From AP-15 sp963755435 (GTDB lineage Bacteria > Pseudomonadota > Alphaproteobacteria > ATCC43930 > CGMCC-115725): a stretch of 64,000 nt of DNA. The stretch spans positions 62,001-126,000 of the forward strand of contig CAVWJX010000003.1 of the NCBI GenBank assembly GCA_963755435.1, given 5' to 3'. The notes below the pieces were generated by a model. It saw only the letters and a program-made list of their open reading frames with translations, did not search any database and had not been told where the DNA came from. The position numbers were made by a program, and so were the translations under genes. This document shows positions 32,943 through 41,811 of this stretch, in pieces (position 1 is the stretch's first letter; each line of letters starts with the position of its first letter).

Positions 32943-33146
32943 TCAGCCCCGCAGGTAAGGCATATAGGTCAGCACCAGCTTGCTGTCGCCCCGCTCCAAG
33001 GTCTGGGTACCGCGCGCCTTGCGCTTGGCCTGCTTGTCTTTGCTGATCAGGCGGTGACGCTTATAGGCGTGCGCGACCTTGATCTTGCCGGCGCCGGTGC
33101 GGCCGAACCGCTTCTTGGCGCCGCTCTTGGTCTTCAGCTTGGGCAT
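32943..33146 (-). CDS. rpmI: 50S ribosomal protein L35
   Basis: Ribosomal protein L35, 67 residues, rich in Lys and Arg: MPKLKTKSGAKKRFGRTGAG, then KIKVAHAYKRHRLISKDKQA. The ATG at 33146 is chosen over in-frame upstream starts because L35 proteins begin with MPKLKTKS. The gene lies 253 bases after infC and 3 bases before rplT. The infC-rpmI gap has no gene and no clear terminator. Confidence 0.98.
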   Translation of the reverse strand: MPKLKTKSGAKKRFGRTGAGKIKVAHAYKRHRLISKDKQAKRKARGTQTLERGDSKLVLTYMPYLRG

Positions 33147-33399
33147 TTCAAGATCCATGTCATTGCGGCGGCAAGGCACGCCATCAGGGCCGCCGCCGAT
33201 CAAGGCCGGCCTATATAGCGGCGAGCCCAGGCGAAAGCAAGGAGGCATGCTCACGGGGTTGCGGCGTGTGGGATCAGGCGGCGGCGCACCATGGTCGCGA
33301 TCGGCTATCTCGACACCAATTCAGCGGACGCCGGCAGCACCGCCCACAGGGAAACCCGTGGCGGCGTATCACTGGATCAAAGGGTCGATCGAAGCCGCG

Positions 33400-33936
33400 C
33401 TATTTGGGCGAGATGACCATGGTCATCTGCCGGCCTTCCATGCGCGGCATCTGCTCAACCTTGGCAAGTTCCTGGAGGTTGTCGCGAACCCGGATCAACA
33501 CGTCCATGCCCAGCTCCTGGTGCGCCAATTCGCGCCCCCGGAACCGCATCGTCACCTTGACCTTATCGCCCTCCTCGAGGAACTTGATCATGCTGCGCAT
33601 CTTCACGTCGTAATCGTGATCGTCGATGCTGGGACGCAGCTTGATTTCTTTGACTTCGATGATTTTTTGCTTCTTACGAGCTTCGTTCTTTTTCTTCTGC
33701 TCTTCGTATTTGTATTTGCCGAAGTCGAGCATTTTGCAGACCGGCGGATCGGCGTTGGGTGCAATCTCGACCAGATCGAGACCGGCGTTGGCCGCCATTG
33801 CGAGCGCCTCGTTGCGCCCGATCACCCCCACCATATTGCCGCGCTCGTCGACCAGGCGCACCCGCAGGACGCCGATCTCGGTGTTGATCCGTGGCCCTTC
33901 GCGGGTCGGGGTGAGGTTCATTGGTGGTCTGGGTAT
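33400..33936 (-). CDS. infC: Translation initiation factor IF-3 (probable AUA start)
   Basis: IF3 binds the 30S subunit, blocks premature 50S joining and checks the start codon. The N-domain has GPRINTEIGVLRVRLVDERG and MAANAGLDLVEIAPNADPPV, followed by CKMLDFGKYKYEEQKKKNEA. The C-domain has EIKLRPSIDDHDYDVKMRS and the ending MPRMEGRQMTMVISP. A plain ATG exists at 33921, but its nearest ribosome binding site (AAGGGAG, 33950-33944) is over 20 bases away. An in-frame ATA at 33936-33934 lies seven bases from that site and adds IPRPP, which fits the M-x-RPP opening typical of alphaproteobacterial IF3. Rare AUU/AUA/AUC starts are a known IF3 autoregulatory device. Length is 178 residues from ATA or 173 from ATG. 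Confidence 0.93.
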   Translation of the reverse strand: MPRPPMNLTPTREGPRINTEIGVLRVRLVDERGNMVGVIGRNEALAMAANAGLDLVEIAPNADPPVCKMLDFGKYKYEEQKKKNEARKKQKIIEVKEIKLRPSIDDHDYDVKMRSMIKFLEEGDKVKVTMRFRGRELAHQELGMDVLIRVRDNLQELAKVEQMPRMEGRQMTMVISPK

Positions 33937-33950
33937 CTATGTTCTCCCTT
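33934..33950 (-). promoter_or_regulatory. infC ribosome binding site and non-canonical AUA start
   Basis: The minus strand reads AAGGGAG (33950-33944), AACATAG, then ATA (33936-33934) as the proposed start. An in-frame TAG directly precedes the ATA, so no start further upstream in this frame is possible. The spacing of seven bases is ideal. The alternative ATG at 33921 has no Shine-Dalgarno sequence at a normal distance. Confidence 0.6.
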
Positions 33951-33982
33951 TGCTGGTTGAGGCCATCCGTCTCGCCGGTTTC

Positions 33983-35947
33983 TCAAGGAAACGGCGGAAC
34001 CGCCGCCTCTTCTTTCAATCTAGCAACCGCTTCGCCGAGCGCAAGAGCTTCCTGCGCATTGCCGCCGAGCCGACGCAGCGCGACCGCTCGGTTTTCTGCC
34101 TCGCGGCGGCCGACGACCAGCATGAGCGGCACCTTTTCCAGGCTGTGCTCGCGCACCTTGTAGGAGATCTTCTCGTTGCCGGCGTCGAGGACGACCCTGA
34201 GCCCGGCGGCGGCGCATTCGCGGGCGACCTCGACGGCGTAGTCGGCCGCTTCGGTGGTGATCGAGGCGACGACGATTTGCACCGGGGCCAGCCACAGTGG
34301 AAAGCGCCCGGCGTAGTGCTCGATCAAGATGCCGATAAAGCGCTCCATCGACCCGAAGATGGCGCGGTGCAGCATGACCGGGACATGGCGCGCGCCGTCT
34401 TCGCCGACATAGGAGGCGCCGAGCCGCTCCGGCATGTTGAAGTCGAGTTGCAAGGTCCCGCACTGCCAGTCACGGCCGAGCGCGTCGCGCAGATGGAATT
34501 CGAGCTTGGGGCCATAAAAGGCGCCCTCGCCGGGAGCCAGGATATAAGCGAGCCCGGCCGCCGCCACCGCGTCCCGGAGGCTCTCTTCGGCCCGGTCCCA
34601 GATCGCATCGCTGCCGGTGCGCGGGGTCGGCCGGTCGGCGAATTTGATCGCCACATCCGCAAAGCCGAAATCCTTGTACACAGACAGCAGCAGCCGGCAG
34701 AACGCCACCAACTCGGCGGTGATCTGGTCCTCGGTGCAAAAGATATGGGCGTCGTCCTGGGTGAAGGCGCGCACTCGCATGATCCCGTGCAGCGCGCCCG
34801 ACGGCTCGTTGCGCGTGCAGCTGCCGAATTCGGCGAGCCGCATCGGCAGATCGCGGTAGCTGCGCAATCGATCGCGGAAGATCAGCACATGGCCGGGGCA
34901 GTTCATCGGCTTGACCGCGAGCACCCGGTTATCGCGGCTTTCGGCGATGAACATATTCTCGCGAAAATTCTCCCAGTGCCCGGTCTTCTCCCACAGGCTG
35001 CGGTCGAGCAGTTGCGGACCCTTGACTTCGAGGTAGCCCGCCGCATCCAGCCGGGCGCGCAGATAGCTCTCGATGACGCGGAACAGGGTCCAGCCCTTCG
35101 GGTGCCAGAAGACGCTGCCGACCGCTTCCTCGCCCAAATGAAACAGGTCAAGCTCGCGGCCGATCCGGCGGTGGTCGCGGCGCTCGGCCTCTTCGAGCCG
35201 GAAGAGATATTGGTCGAGGTCTTTCTGGTTGGCCCAAGCGGTGCCGTAGACGCGCTGCAATTGCGCGTTGCGGGAATCGCCGCGCCAGTAGGCGCCGGCC
35301 ACGTTCATCAGCTTGAATGCCTGGCCAAGATGCCCGGTCGACGGCAGATGCGGCCCGGCGCACAGATCGGCAAAGCCGCCCTGACGATAGAGGCTGATCT
35401 CCTCGCCGGCGGGGATCTCGCCAATATATTCGGCCTTGTAGCGTTCGCCGATGCCGGCAAAGAAGGCGCGTGCCTCGTCGCGGTCCCAAACCTCGCGGGT
35501 GATCTTCTCGTCGCGGCGAACGATGTCGCGCATCCGCTCCTCGATCTCGGTGAGATCCTCGGGAGTGAACGGCTCGGCGCGGGCGAAATCGTAATAAAAC
35601 CCGGTGTCGGTCGCGGGACCAAAGGTGACTTGCGTGTCGGGGTAGAGTTCCTTGACCGCCTCGGCCATGACATGAGCGGCGTCGTGGCGCAAGATTTCGA
35701 GCCCCTCGGGCGTGTCGCGGGTGACGATCGCGACCGCGGCGTCATGGTCGATGCGAGTGGCGAGGTCGCGCGTCCTGCCGTCTACCCGGATCGCGATCGC
35801 CGCCTTGGCCAACCCCGGCCCGATCGCGGCGGCAATCTCGGCGCCAGTGACCGGCCCGGCAAACTCGCGCTGTTTGCCGTCCGGCAAAGTCACGACGAGC
35901 GGCGGGCGGGGCGGGGCGGTAACTGGAGATTGAATATCGGCGCTCAT
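33983..35947 (-). CDS. thrS: Threonine-tRNA ligase
   Basis: Threonyl-tRNA synthetase, 654 residues. Domain order: TGS domain (VTLPDGKQREFAGPVTGAEI near residue 20); the TGS-associated editing domain with HDAAHVMAEAVKELYPD near 90 and the FADLCAGPHLPSTG Cys/His segment near 195; class II catalytic core with FWHPKGWTLFRVIESYLR near 265, MNCPGHVLIFRDR near 330, GSCTRNEPSGALHGIMRVRA motif 2 near 355, and RAIFGSMERFIGILIEHYAG motif 3; then the anticodon-binding domain. ATG 35947 is taken; a TTG two codons upstream is also in frame. It heads the block thrS-infC-rpmI-rplT, an order conserved in many bacteria. The gap to infC is 46 bases. Confidence 0.97.
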   Translation of the reverse strand: MSADIQSPVTAPPRPPLVVTLPDGKQREFAGPVTGAEIAAAIGPGLAKAAIAIRVDGRTRDLATRIDHDAAVAIVTRDTPEGLEILRHDAAHVMAEAVKELYPDTQVTFGPATDTGFYYDFARAEPFTPEDLTEIEERMRDIVRRDEKITREVWDRDEARAFFAGIGERYKAEYIGEIPAGEEISLYRQGGFADLCAGPHLPSTGHLGQAFKLMNVAGAYWRGDSRNAQLQRVYGTAWANQKDLDQYLFRLEEAERRDHRRIGRELDLFHLGEEAVGSVFWHPKGWTLFRVIESYLRARLDAAGYLEVKGPQLLDRSLWEKTGHWENFRENMFIAESRDNRVLAVKPMNCPGHVLIFRDRLRSYRDLPMRLAEFGSCTRNEPSGALHGIMRVRAFTQDDAHIFCTEDQITAELVAFCRLLLSVYKDFGFADVAIKFADRPTPRTGSDAIWDRAEESLRDAVAAAGLAYILAPGEGAFYGPKLEFHLRDALGRDWQCGTLQLDFNMPERLGASYVGEDGARHVPVMLHRAIFGSMERFIGILIEHYAGRFPLWLAPVQIVVASITTEAADYAVEVARECAAAGLRVVLDAGNEKISYKVREHSLEKVPLMLVVGRREAENRAVALRRLGGNAQEALALGEAVARLKEEAAVPPFP

Positions 35948-36114
35948 CGGCAACTAATTCCAGGCAGAGGACATGATCCGCAATGGTGCGACCGCGGTGC
36001 GACGGCTTAACCTAAGCGGACGATCGCCGCAACCGTGCCGCCCGCAGACCCGTCGGGCGCCGTCGGCTGGTCGAAGCGTCTACCAGAATCATTGCCAAAG
36101 CCTTTGCGGCCCAC

Positions 36115-37327
36115 CTAGGCCCGCAGCACCGCCGCCGCCTCCCCAGGCTCGGGGAACAGCAGCTCTTCATAGACCGCGATGGTGCGCGCGCACATCGCCT
36201 CGCGGGTGAAGTTCGCGGCGACATGGGCGATGGCGCGCGCCGCCAGCCGCGCGCGCTCGCCGGGCCCGAGCGCCAAGGCGACGCCGATCGCCGCGGCGAG
36301 AGCGGCAGGCTCGCGCGCCGGCACCAGCCAGCCCGTCTCACCCGGCACGATGGTTTCGCGGGCGCCGCCATGGTCGGTCGCGATTACCGGCCGCCCCATC
36401 GCCTGCGCCTCGACGATAACCCGGCCAAAGCCCTCGGGATCGGTCGAGGCCGAGACCACGACATCGGCCAGCATATAGGCGGCCGGCATGTCGGCGCAGT
36501 GCTCGACGATGCGAAACAAGCCCTCGAGGCCGCCGCCCTCGATCGCCGCTTCGAGCTCGCGGCGAAAGCCCGGCCGCTGCTCGGCGCCGACCAGGACGCA
36601 ACAGATGTCGCGGCGGGCCAGCGCCGCGATCGCGGCGATCAGATCGAGCCCGCCCTTCCAGCGGGTGAGCCGGCCCGGCAGCATCACCGTCGGCATGCCG
36701 TCGGGCAGCCGCCATTGCCGGGCGAGGCTGGCGATCCGCTGGCCGCCGACCCGTTGCGGGTCGAACAGGTCGAGATCGACACCGCGCGGGATCGTGCGCA
36801 GCCGGTCGGCGCCGATGCCGTAGACGCCGGCCGCGTGATCGGCGACGAAATCCGAAATGGCGATGACCCGCTCGCCGCGCGCCATGACCGAATTGTAACG
36901 CCGCTTGAACCTGGAGCCACAGCCATAGGCGTTGTGAAAGGTGGTGACGAAATGGCGGCCGGTCGCCGCCGCGGCCGACCACGCGCTCCACGCCGGGGCG
37001 CGGCTCCTGGCATGGATGATGTCGATGCCGAGTTCGGCGGATTTCGCGCACCAGCGCCGTCCGGTTGCGGCGCATGACCAAGGGGTTCTTCGAGGCGAGC
37101 GGCAGGGAGAGGTGGGTGGCGCCGGCGCGGGCGACGTCATGTTCAAGCGGACCGCCCGATGAGGCGACATAGGCGTTCCATCCGGCCGCGGTCAAAGCCG
37201 CCGCCAATTCGACCGTGCCGCGCTCGGCCCCACCCGATACGAGGCTCGGCACGATCTGCAATACCGCTGGCGGGCGGCCTTGCGGGGCCCGGTCTTCTGC
37301 CGGCCGGTGTTCAGGCGGAATAGGCAT
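36115..37327 (-). pseudogene. GT4-family glycosyltransferase, one frameshift
   Basis: The N-terminal half reads from ATG 37327 (VLQIVPSLVSGGAERGTVEL, ASKNPLVMRRNRTALVREI). The frame then changes at about 37040-37047, and the C-terminal half continues as AELGIDIIHARSRAPAWSAW, FVTTFHNAYGCGSRFKRRYN, VMLPGRLTRWKGGLDLIAAI and the GT4 signature EGFGRVIVEAQAMGRPVIAT, ending at 36115. The span is 1213 bases, one more than a multiple of three, and dropping one C from ATCCGCC gives VREIAELGIDIIHARS. The restored protein has about 403 residues and is GT-B fold. It probably transfers a sugar to a lipid or glycan, possibly for the same envelope polysaccharide as the cluster at 4.4-10.5 kb, although it is distant from it. 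Confidence 0.8.
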
Positions 37328-37369
37328 GGTGATATCGTCGCCGCCCTTGAAACCTCCCGCAAGCCTCTG

Positions 37370-38146
37370 ATGACCCCGCCGCAATCCCTACAGCGTGCCG
37401 ACGGCCAGACGATCGCCTTCCACCGGGTGCCGGGCCGGTCGCCGGGGGTCGTCTTTCTCGCCGGGCTGCGCTCCGACATGACCGGACAGAAGGCGTGCTA
37501 TCTCGAAAAATATTGCCGCAGTCGTGGACGCGCTTACCTGCGCTTCGACTATTTCGGCCATGGACGGTCGAGCGGCGAGTTTGCCCGCGGCACTGTCGGC
37601 CGCTGGGCCGAAGATGCGATCGCGGTTCTCGACGAACTGACCCAAGGGCCGCAAATCCTGGTCGGCTCCAGCATCGGCGGCTGGACCATGCTGCTGGCCG
37701 CACTCGCACGGCCCCTGCGCATCGATGCGCTGGTCGGCATCGCTGCAGCGCCTGACGCGACCGAAGACTTGCTATGGCCCCGCCTCGACGCGGCGCAGCG
37801 CACCGTGCTGTTGACCACCGGCTCGGTCACGGTGCCATCCGAATACGAACCAGCCGGGTATGCCTACAGCCTCGGCCTGATCGAGGACGGCAAGCACCAT
37901 CTGGTGATGCGTGCGCCAATCGCCCTCGAGTGCCCGGTGCGGCTGCTGCACGGCCTGGCCGATACTTCGGTACCCTGGCAGACCAGCCTGCGGCTCGCTG
38001 AGCGGGTCGCCAGCCGCGATGTGACCGTCACCCTGGTCAAGGATGGCGACCACCGCCTCTCGACCGGCGCCGACCTCGCCCTTCTCGCCCGAACGCTCGA
38101 TGCGCTGCTGAGCCGATCGGATGGGTCGACCGCGGCGGCCGGCTAA
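37370..38146 (+). CDS. Alpha/beta hydrolase
   Basis: A 258-residue soluble serine hydrolase. It has the oxyanion region PGVVFLAGLRSDMTGQKA, the segment LRFDYFGHGRSSGEFARGTV near residue 55, the nucleophile elbow LVGSSIGGWTMLLAAL near residue 95 (G-S-S-I-G), the acid residue in LLHGLADTSVPW near 200, and the catalytic His in LVKDGDHRLS near 230. The sequence resembles ABHD10/thioesterase-like proteins that remove acyl groups, but the substrate is not known. ATG 37370 is preferred over the more upstream in-frame start at 37280, since residues before it are not family-like. It diverges from the glycosyltransferase gene 42 bases away. Confidence 0.82.
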   Translation: MTPPQSLQRADGQTIAFHRVPGRSPGVVFLAGLRSDMTGQKACYLEKYCRSRGRAYLRFDYFGHGRSSGEFARGTVGRWAEDAIAVLDELTQGPQILVGSSIGGWTMLLAALARPLRIDALVGIAAAPDATEDLLWPRLDAAQRTVLLTTGSVTVPSEYEPAGYAYSLGLIEDGKHHLVMRAPIALECPVRLLHGLADTSVPWQTSLRLAERVASRDVTVTLVKDGDHRLSTGADLALLARTLDALLSRSDGSTAAAG

Positions 38147-38239
38147 CGAATTCCGTCACCTATTCGGCTGTGATCCCGGAAGGCCGACGGCCACCCAGCG
38201 AAGGCGCCCGTGCGACGAGCACGAGGGTTCGGCTCAAAT

Positions 38240-38262
38240 CAGACAAATGTCTGTTACGTAAC
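38240..38262. repeat. Two adjacent palindromes
   Basis: CAGACA-AA-TGTCTG (38240-38253) is a perfect inverted repeat with a two-base centre. It shares its last G with GTTACGTAAC (38253-38262), a perfect 10-bp palindrome. Both are AT-rich compared with the surroundings. They could be dimeric protein binding sites. Confidence 0.6.
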
Positions 38263-38317
38263 CCTAGCGTCACGCCTGGCCTTGCCGAGCCCCAAAGAGG
38301 CGCGCCGCTGTCAGCGT

Positions 38318-38379
38318 AGGCCGGCCATCATAACCAGCCATCATAGGCCGGCCCTCATAGACCGGCCATCATAGACCGG
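38318..38379. repeat. Short tandem repeat, 14-bp unit
   Basis: Four near-identical units in a row: AGGCCGGCCATCAT (38318-38331), AACCAGCCATCAT (13 bases, to 38344), AGGCCGGCCCTCAT (to 38358), AGACCGGCCATCAT (to 38372), then a partial AGACCGG (to 38379). There is no coding frame and no spacer variation of CRISPR type. Confidence 0.8.
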
Positions 38380-38440
38380 ACCGACACAAAATCTCGTCGG
38401 GTGCTTGGAGCCGGCAGCGTCTGCGAGGCTGCCATGGCGG

Positions 38441-40264
38441 CTACTCAACCGTCACGCTCTTGGCCAGATTTCGGGGCTGGTCGACGTCGGTGCCTTTGAG
38501 GATTGCGGTGTGGTAGGCGAGGAGCTGGATCGGGATCGCGTAAAGGAGGGGTGCGACAAACGGATCGCAGCTCGGGACGGCGATGCCGAAGGCCAGGCGA
38601 TCTTCGAGCCGGGCCACCCCGGCCGCGTCCGAAATCATCACCACCCGGCCGCCGCGGGCCATGACCTCCTCGACATTGCCCAAGGTCTTTTCAAAGAGGT
38701 CGTCATTGGGCGCCAGCACGATGACCGGCACCGTTTCGTCGATCAGCGCGATCGGCCCGTGCTTCATTTCGCCGGCGGCATAGCCCTCGGCATGGATGTA
38801 GGAGATTTCCTTGAGCTTTAAGGCGCCCTCGAGCGCCAACGGGAAGGCGCTGCCGCGGCCGAGATAGAGCACGTCCTTGGCTTCGGCGATGGTCGCCGCG
38901 ATCTCGCGGATGCGCTCGTCGTGGTTCAACACTTCGGCGGCCCGCGAGGGGATTTCGCTCAAGAAACCGGCGAGCACTGCTTCGCGGTCGTGGGTGATCG
39001 CGCCACGCGCCCGGGCCACGGCGACGGCGAGCGCGGCCAGCACCGCGAGTTGGGTGGTGAACGCCTTGGTCGAGGCGACGCCGATCTCGGGGCCGGCCAG
39101 GGTCGGCAACACGACATCGGCCTCGCGCGCGATCGAGCTTTCCGGCTGATTGACAATGGCGATGATTTTTTGGCCCTGCGATCGGGCATACCGCAGCGCC
39201 GCCAAAGTGTCCGCGGTCTCGCCCGATTGCGAGACGAAGATCGCCGCACCGCCCCGCGGCATCGCCGGCGCGCGGTAGCGGAACTCCGAGGCGATGTCGA
39301 CCTCGACCGCGATGCGGGCGATGCGTTCGAGCCAATATTTGGCGACGAGTGCCGCGTGCCACGAGGTGCCGCAGGCGATGATTGTGACCCGCTCGATCTC
39401 GGCCAGCGCAAACGGCAGCTGGGGCAGGTGCACGGTGCGGGTCGCCGGGTTGACCAGCGCGTTGATCGTGTCGCCGATCACCGCCGGCTGCTCGAAAATC
39501 TCCTTCTGCATGAAATGGCGGTAATTGCCCTTGCCGATCAGGGCGCCCGAGGCGGCGGATTCGCGTACCGGCCGTTGCACCTCGTTATTGGCGGCATCGA
39601 AGATCGTCACCGCGTCCGATGTCACGACGGCCCAATCGCCTTCTTCGAGATAGGTGATGCGGCGGGTCAGCGGCGCCAGCGCCAAGGCGTCCGAGCCCAG
39701 AAACATCTCGCCGTCGCCATAGCCGATCGCCAGCGGGCTGCCGCGGCGAGCGCCGATCAGCAGATCGTGCTGGCCGGCGAACAGGAAGGCGAGCGCGAAT
39801 GCGCCATCGAGCCGGGCCAGGGTCTTGGCTACCGCGTCCTGCGGCGATAGCCCCTGCTTGAGGAAATGAGTCGCCAGGATCGCCACCGCCTCGGTGTCGG
39901 TCTGGGTTTGAAAGACGTGCCCCAGGGCTTCGAGCTCGCGCCGCAACGCCTGAAAATTCTCGATGATGCCATTGTGGACCACGGCGACCCGGTCGGTCGC
40001 GATCGGATGGGCGTTGGTCTCGGTCGGCAGGCCGTGGGTCGCCCAGCGGGTATGGCCGATGCCGATCGCGCCCTGCACCGGCTCGTGGTCGAGCCGCCGG
40101 GCGAGGTTGGCGAGCTTGCCCTCGGCGCGCCGGCGCTCGATGTGGCCGTCGACGAGGGTGGCGATCCCGGCCGAATCATAGCCGCGGTATTCGAGCCGGC
40201 GCAGCCCCTCGATCAGTGCGGGAGCCACCATGTCCTTGGCGATGATGCCGATAATGCCGCACAT
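38441..40264 (-). CDS. glmS: Glutamine-fructose-6-phosphate aminotransferase (isomerizing)
   Basis: The first enzyme of hexosamine synthesis, making glucosamine-6-phosphate from fructose-6-phosphate and glutamine. It has 607 residues. Cys2 after the initiator Met (MCGIIGIIAKDM) is the glutaminase nucleophile. RLEYRGYDSAGIA and GHTRWATHGLPTETNAHP belong to the Ntn domain (to about 235). Two SIS isomerase domains follow with CGTSWHAALVAKYWLE, SQSGETADTLAALR, STKAFTTQLAVL and LGRGSAFPLALEGALKLKEI. The ending is NLAKSVTVE, as usual. Its ATG overlaps the glmU stop (TGATG), so GlcN-6-P production and UDP-GlcNAc synthesis are co-translated. Confidence 0.98.
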   Translation of the reverse strand: MCGIIGIIAKDMVAPALIEGLRRLEYRGYDSAGIATLVDGHIERRRAEGKLANLARRLDHEPVQGAIGIGHTRWATHGLPTETNAHPIATDRVAVVHNGIIENFQALRRELEALGHVFQTQTDTEAVAILATHFLKQGLSPQDAVAKTLARLDGAFALAFLFAGQHDLLIGARRGSPLAIGYGDGEMFLGSDALALAPLTRRITYLEEGDWAVVTSDAVTIFDAANNEVQRPVRESAASGALIGKGNYRHFMQKEIFEQPAVIGDTINALVNPATRTVHLPQLPFALAEIERVTIIACGTSWHAALVAKYWLERIARIAVEVDIASEFRYRAPAMPRGGAAIFVSQSGETADTLAALRYARSQGQKIIAIVNQPESSIAREADVVLPTLAGPEIGVASTKAFTTQLAVLAALAVAVARARGAITHDREAVLAGFLSEIPSRAAEVLNHDERIREIAATIAEAKDVLYLGRGSAFPLALEGALKLKEISYIHAEGYAAGEMKHGPIALIDETVPVIVLAPNDDLFEKTLGNVEEVMARGGRVVMISDAAGVARLEDRLAFGIAVPSCDPFVAPLLYAIPIQLLAYHTAILKGTDVDQPRNLAKSVTVE

Positions 40265-41619
40265 CAGAGCTTCCTTTGCAAGCGGGCGCGAATCTCGGCC
40301 GCGCGGCCCGGCTTATCGACCTGCTGCCCGCGCGCCACGGTCAGCGCATCGGGGGCAACGTCGCGGGTGACGACGCTGCCGGCGGCGATGATCGCCCCGC
40401 GGCCGACTGTCACCGGGGCGACCAGCGCGGTATTGGAGCCGATAAAGGCGTCCTCGCCGATTGTAGTGCGGTGTTTGTTAACGCCGTCATAATTGCAGGT
40501 GATGGTGCCGGCGCCGATGTTGCTGCGCGCGCCGATCTCGCTATCGCCGATGTAGGAGAGATGGCTGGCCTTGGCCCCGGCGCCGAGCCTGGAGGCTTTG
40601 ATCTCGACGAAATTGCCGATATGGACCTCGGCTTCGAGCACCGCGCCGGGGCGCAGCCGCGCGAACGGGCCGACGATCGCGCCTGGCCCGACGACCGCAC
40701 CTTCGAGATGGCTGAAGGAGCGGATGCGGACGCCCTCGCCGACTTCGACGCCGGGGCCAAAGACCACGTTCGGCTCGACGACCGCGTCGCGGCCGAGCCG
40801 CGTGTCGGCACTGAAGAACACGGTTTCCGGCGCCACCAATGTCACGCCTGCATCCATCGCCGTGCGGCGCAGCCTCGCTTGCATCACGGCTTCGGCCGCG
40901 GCCAGGTCGGCGCGGGTATTGACGCCGATCAGCTCCTCCGCCGGGAGCTCGACGACGTTGCAGGCGAGCCCGCGGCGGCGCGCGATCTCGACGATGTCGG
41001 TCAGGTAGTATTCGCCCTTGGCATTACCGCGGTCGAGCGCACCGAGCAGCTCCGCCGCTCGGCATGCCGCGAGCGCCATGATGCCGCCATTGACGAGGCC
41101 GATCGCGCGCTCGTCGGGGCTGGCCTCCGCGGCCTCGACGATGCGTTCCAGCCTGCCGCTGGCATCGAGAACGAGCCGACCGTACGCGCCGGGGTCGTCC
41201 GGCCGCATCCCCGCCACCAGCACCGCCGCCGCATTCCGCCGCCGCTCGGCCAGCAGGCGCGCCAGGGTCTCGGTGGTCAAGAGCGGCGTGTCGCCGAACA
41301 GCACCAAGAGATCGTCGACATCGCCCTGTGGCGCCAAACGGCCGGCGAGCGGGCCGAGCCCGGCGCGGACCGCGTCGCCGGTCCCGAGCGGCGGGTCCTG
41401 CACGACACTCTCGGCCGGTTCGACGAGGCGGGCGACTGCCTCCATCCGCGGCCCGATTACGACGACCGTCGTCGCCGGCGCCAGCGGCCGCAGCGCCTCG
41501 AGCAGATGCGCGATCATCGGCTGGCCGGCGACCGGGTGGATGACTTTGGGCAGCGCCGATTTCATTCGCGTGCCGCTGCCGGCAGCAAGGATGATGGCGG
41601 CAAAACCGGGTTGGCTCAT
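40264..41619 (-). CDS. glmU: Bifunctional UDP-N-acetylglucosamine pyrophosphorylase / glucosamine-1-phosphate N-acetyltransferase
   Basis: A 451-residue cytoplasmic enzyme making UDP-GlcNAc for peptidoglycan and lipopolysaccharide. The N-terminal uridylyltransferase domain has LAAGSGTRMKSALPKVIHPV (residues about 11-30), the DPPLGTGDAVRAGL loop and LLVLFGDTPLLT near residue 100. The C-terminal left-handed beta-helix has hexapeptide repeats (about 250-430) and the acetyl-CoA site with GAGTITCNYDGVNKHRTTIG near 370. ATG 41619 is chosen over a start seven codons upstream because the conserved region begins just after. It is co-transcribed with glmS and divergent from gph, with about 190 bases of shared control region. 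Confidence 0.97.
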   Translation of the reverse strand: MSQPGFAAIILAAGSGTRMKSALPKVIHPVAGQPMIAHLLEALRPLAPATTVVVIGPRMEAVARLVEPAESVVQDPPLGTGDAVRAGLGPLAGRLAPQGDVDDLLVLFGDTPLLTTETLARLLAERRRNAAAVLVAGMRPDDPGAYGRLVLDASGRLERIVEAAEASPDERAIGLVNGGIMALAACRAAELLGALDRGNAKGEYYLTDIVEIARRRGLACNVVELPAEELIGVNTRADLAAAEAVMQARLRRTAMDAGVTLVAPETVFFSADTRLGRDAVVEPNVVFGPGVEVGEGVRIRSFSHLEGAVVGPGAIVGPFARLRPGAVLEAEVHIGNFVEIKASRLGAGAKASHLSYIGDSEIGARSNIGAGTITCNYDGVNKHRTTIGEDAFIGSNTALVAPVTVGRGAIIAAGSVVTRDVAPDALTVARGQQVDKPGRAAEIRARLQRKL

Positions 41620-41811
41620 CGATTGCTCGCAGCGGGACAATTGATCCGCGGGCGCACTGTCGCGCAGCCGCGCTCATTCCTACAACACAAAGATTGTTGC
41701 AAAGTATAACATGACGCGGCGGTTGCCGCGGCGGCGCGCGAATGCCAAGCCGGCCGCAAAGCTTGGCGCCGACGGTTGCGCCGCCCGGCGCGAAGCCGCA
41801 CAGTTGCGGCC

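Larger units (their letters stand above)
38147..38440. other. Intergenic region between convergent genes, with repeats and palindromes
   Basis: These 294 bases separate the hydrolase stop from the convergent glmS stop. No gene is visible. The region holds two adjacent palindromes at 38240-38262 and a short tandem repeat at 38318-38379 (separate entries). Because both flanking genes end here, promoters are not expected; terminator or structural roles are more likely. Confidence 0.5.

Noticed and set aside
38318..38379. Possible CRISPR array
   Set aside because: Units are 14 bases and directly adjacent, with no spacers and no cas genes in the window; it is a simple tandem repeat.
38441..40264. 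glmS ribozyme or small-RNA control upstream of glmS
   Set aside because: The glmS start overlaps glmU, leaving no leader; the ribozyme is a Gram-positive feature.
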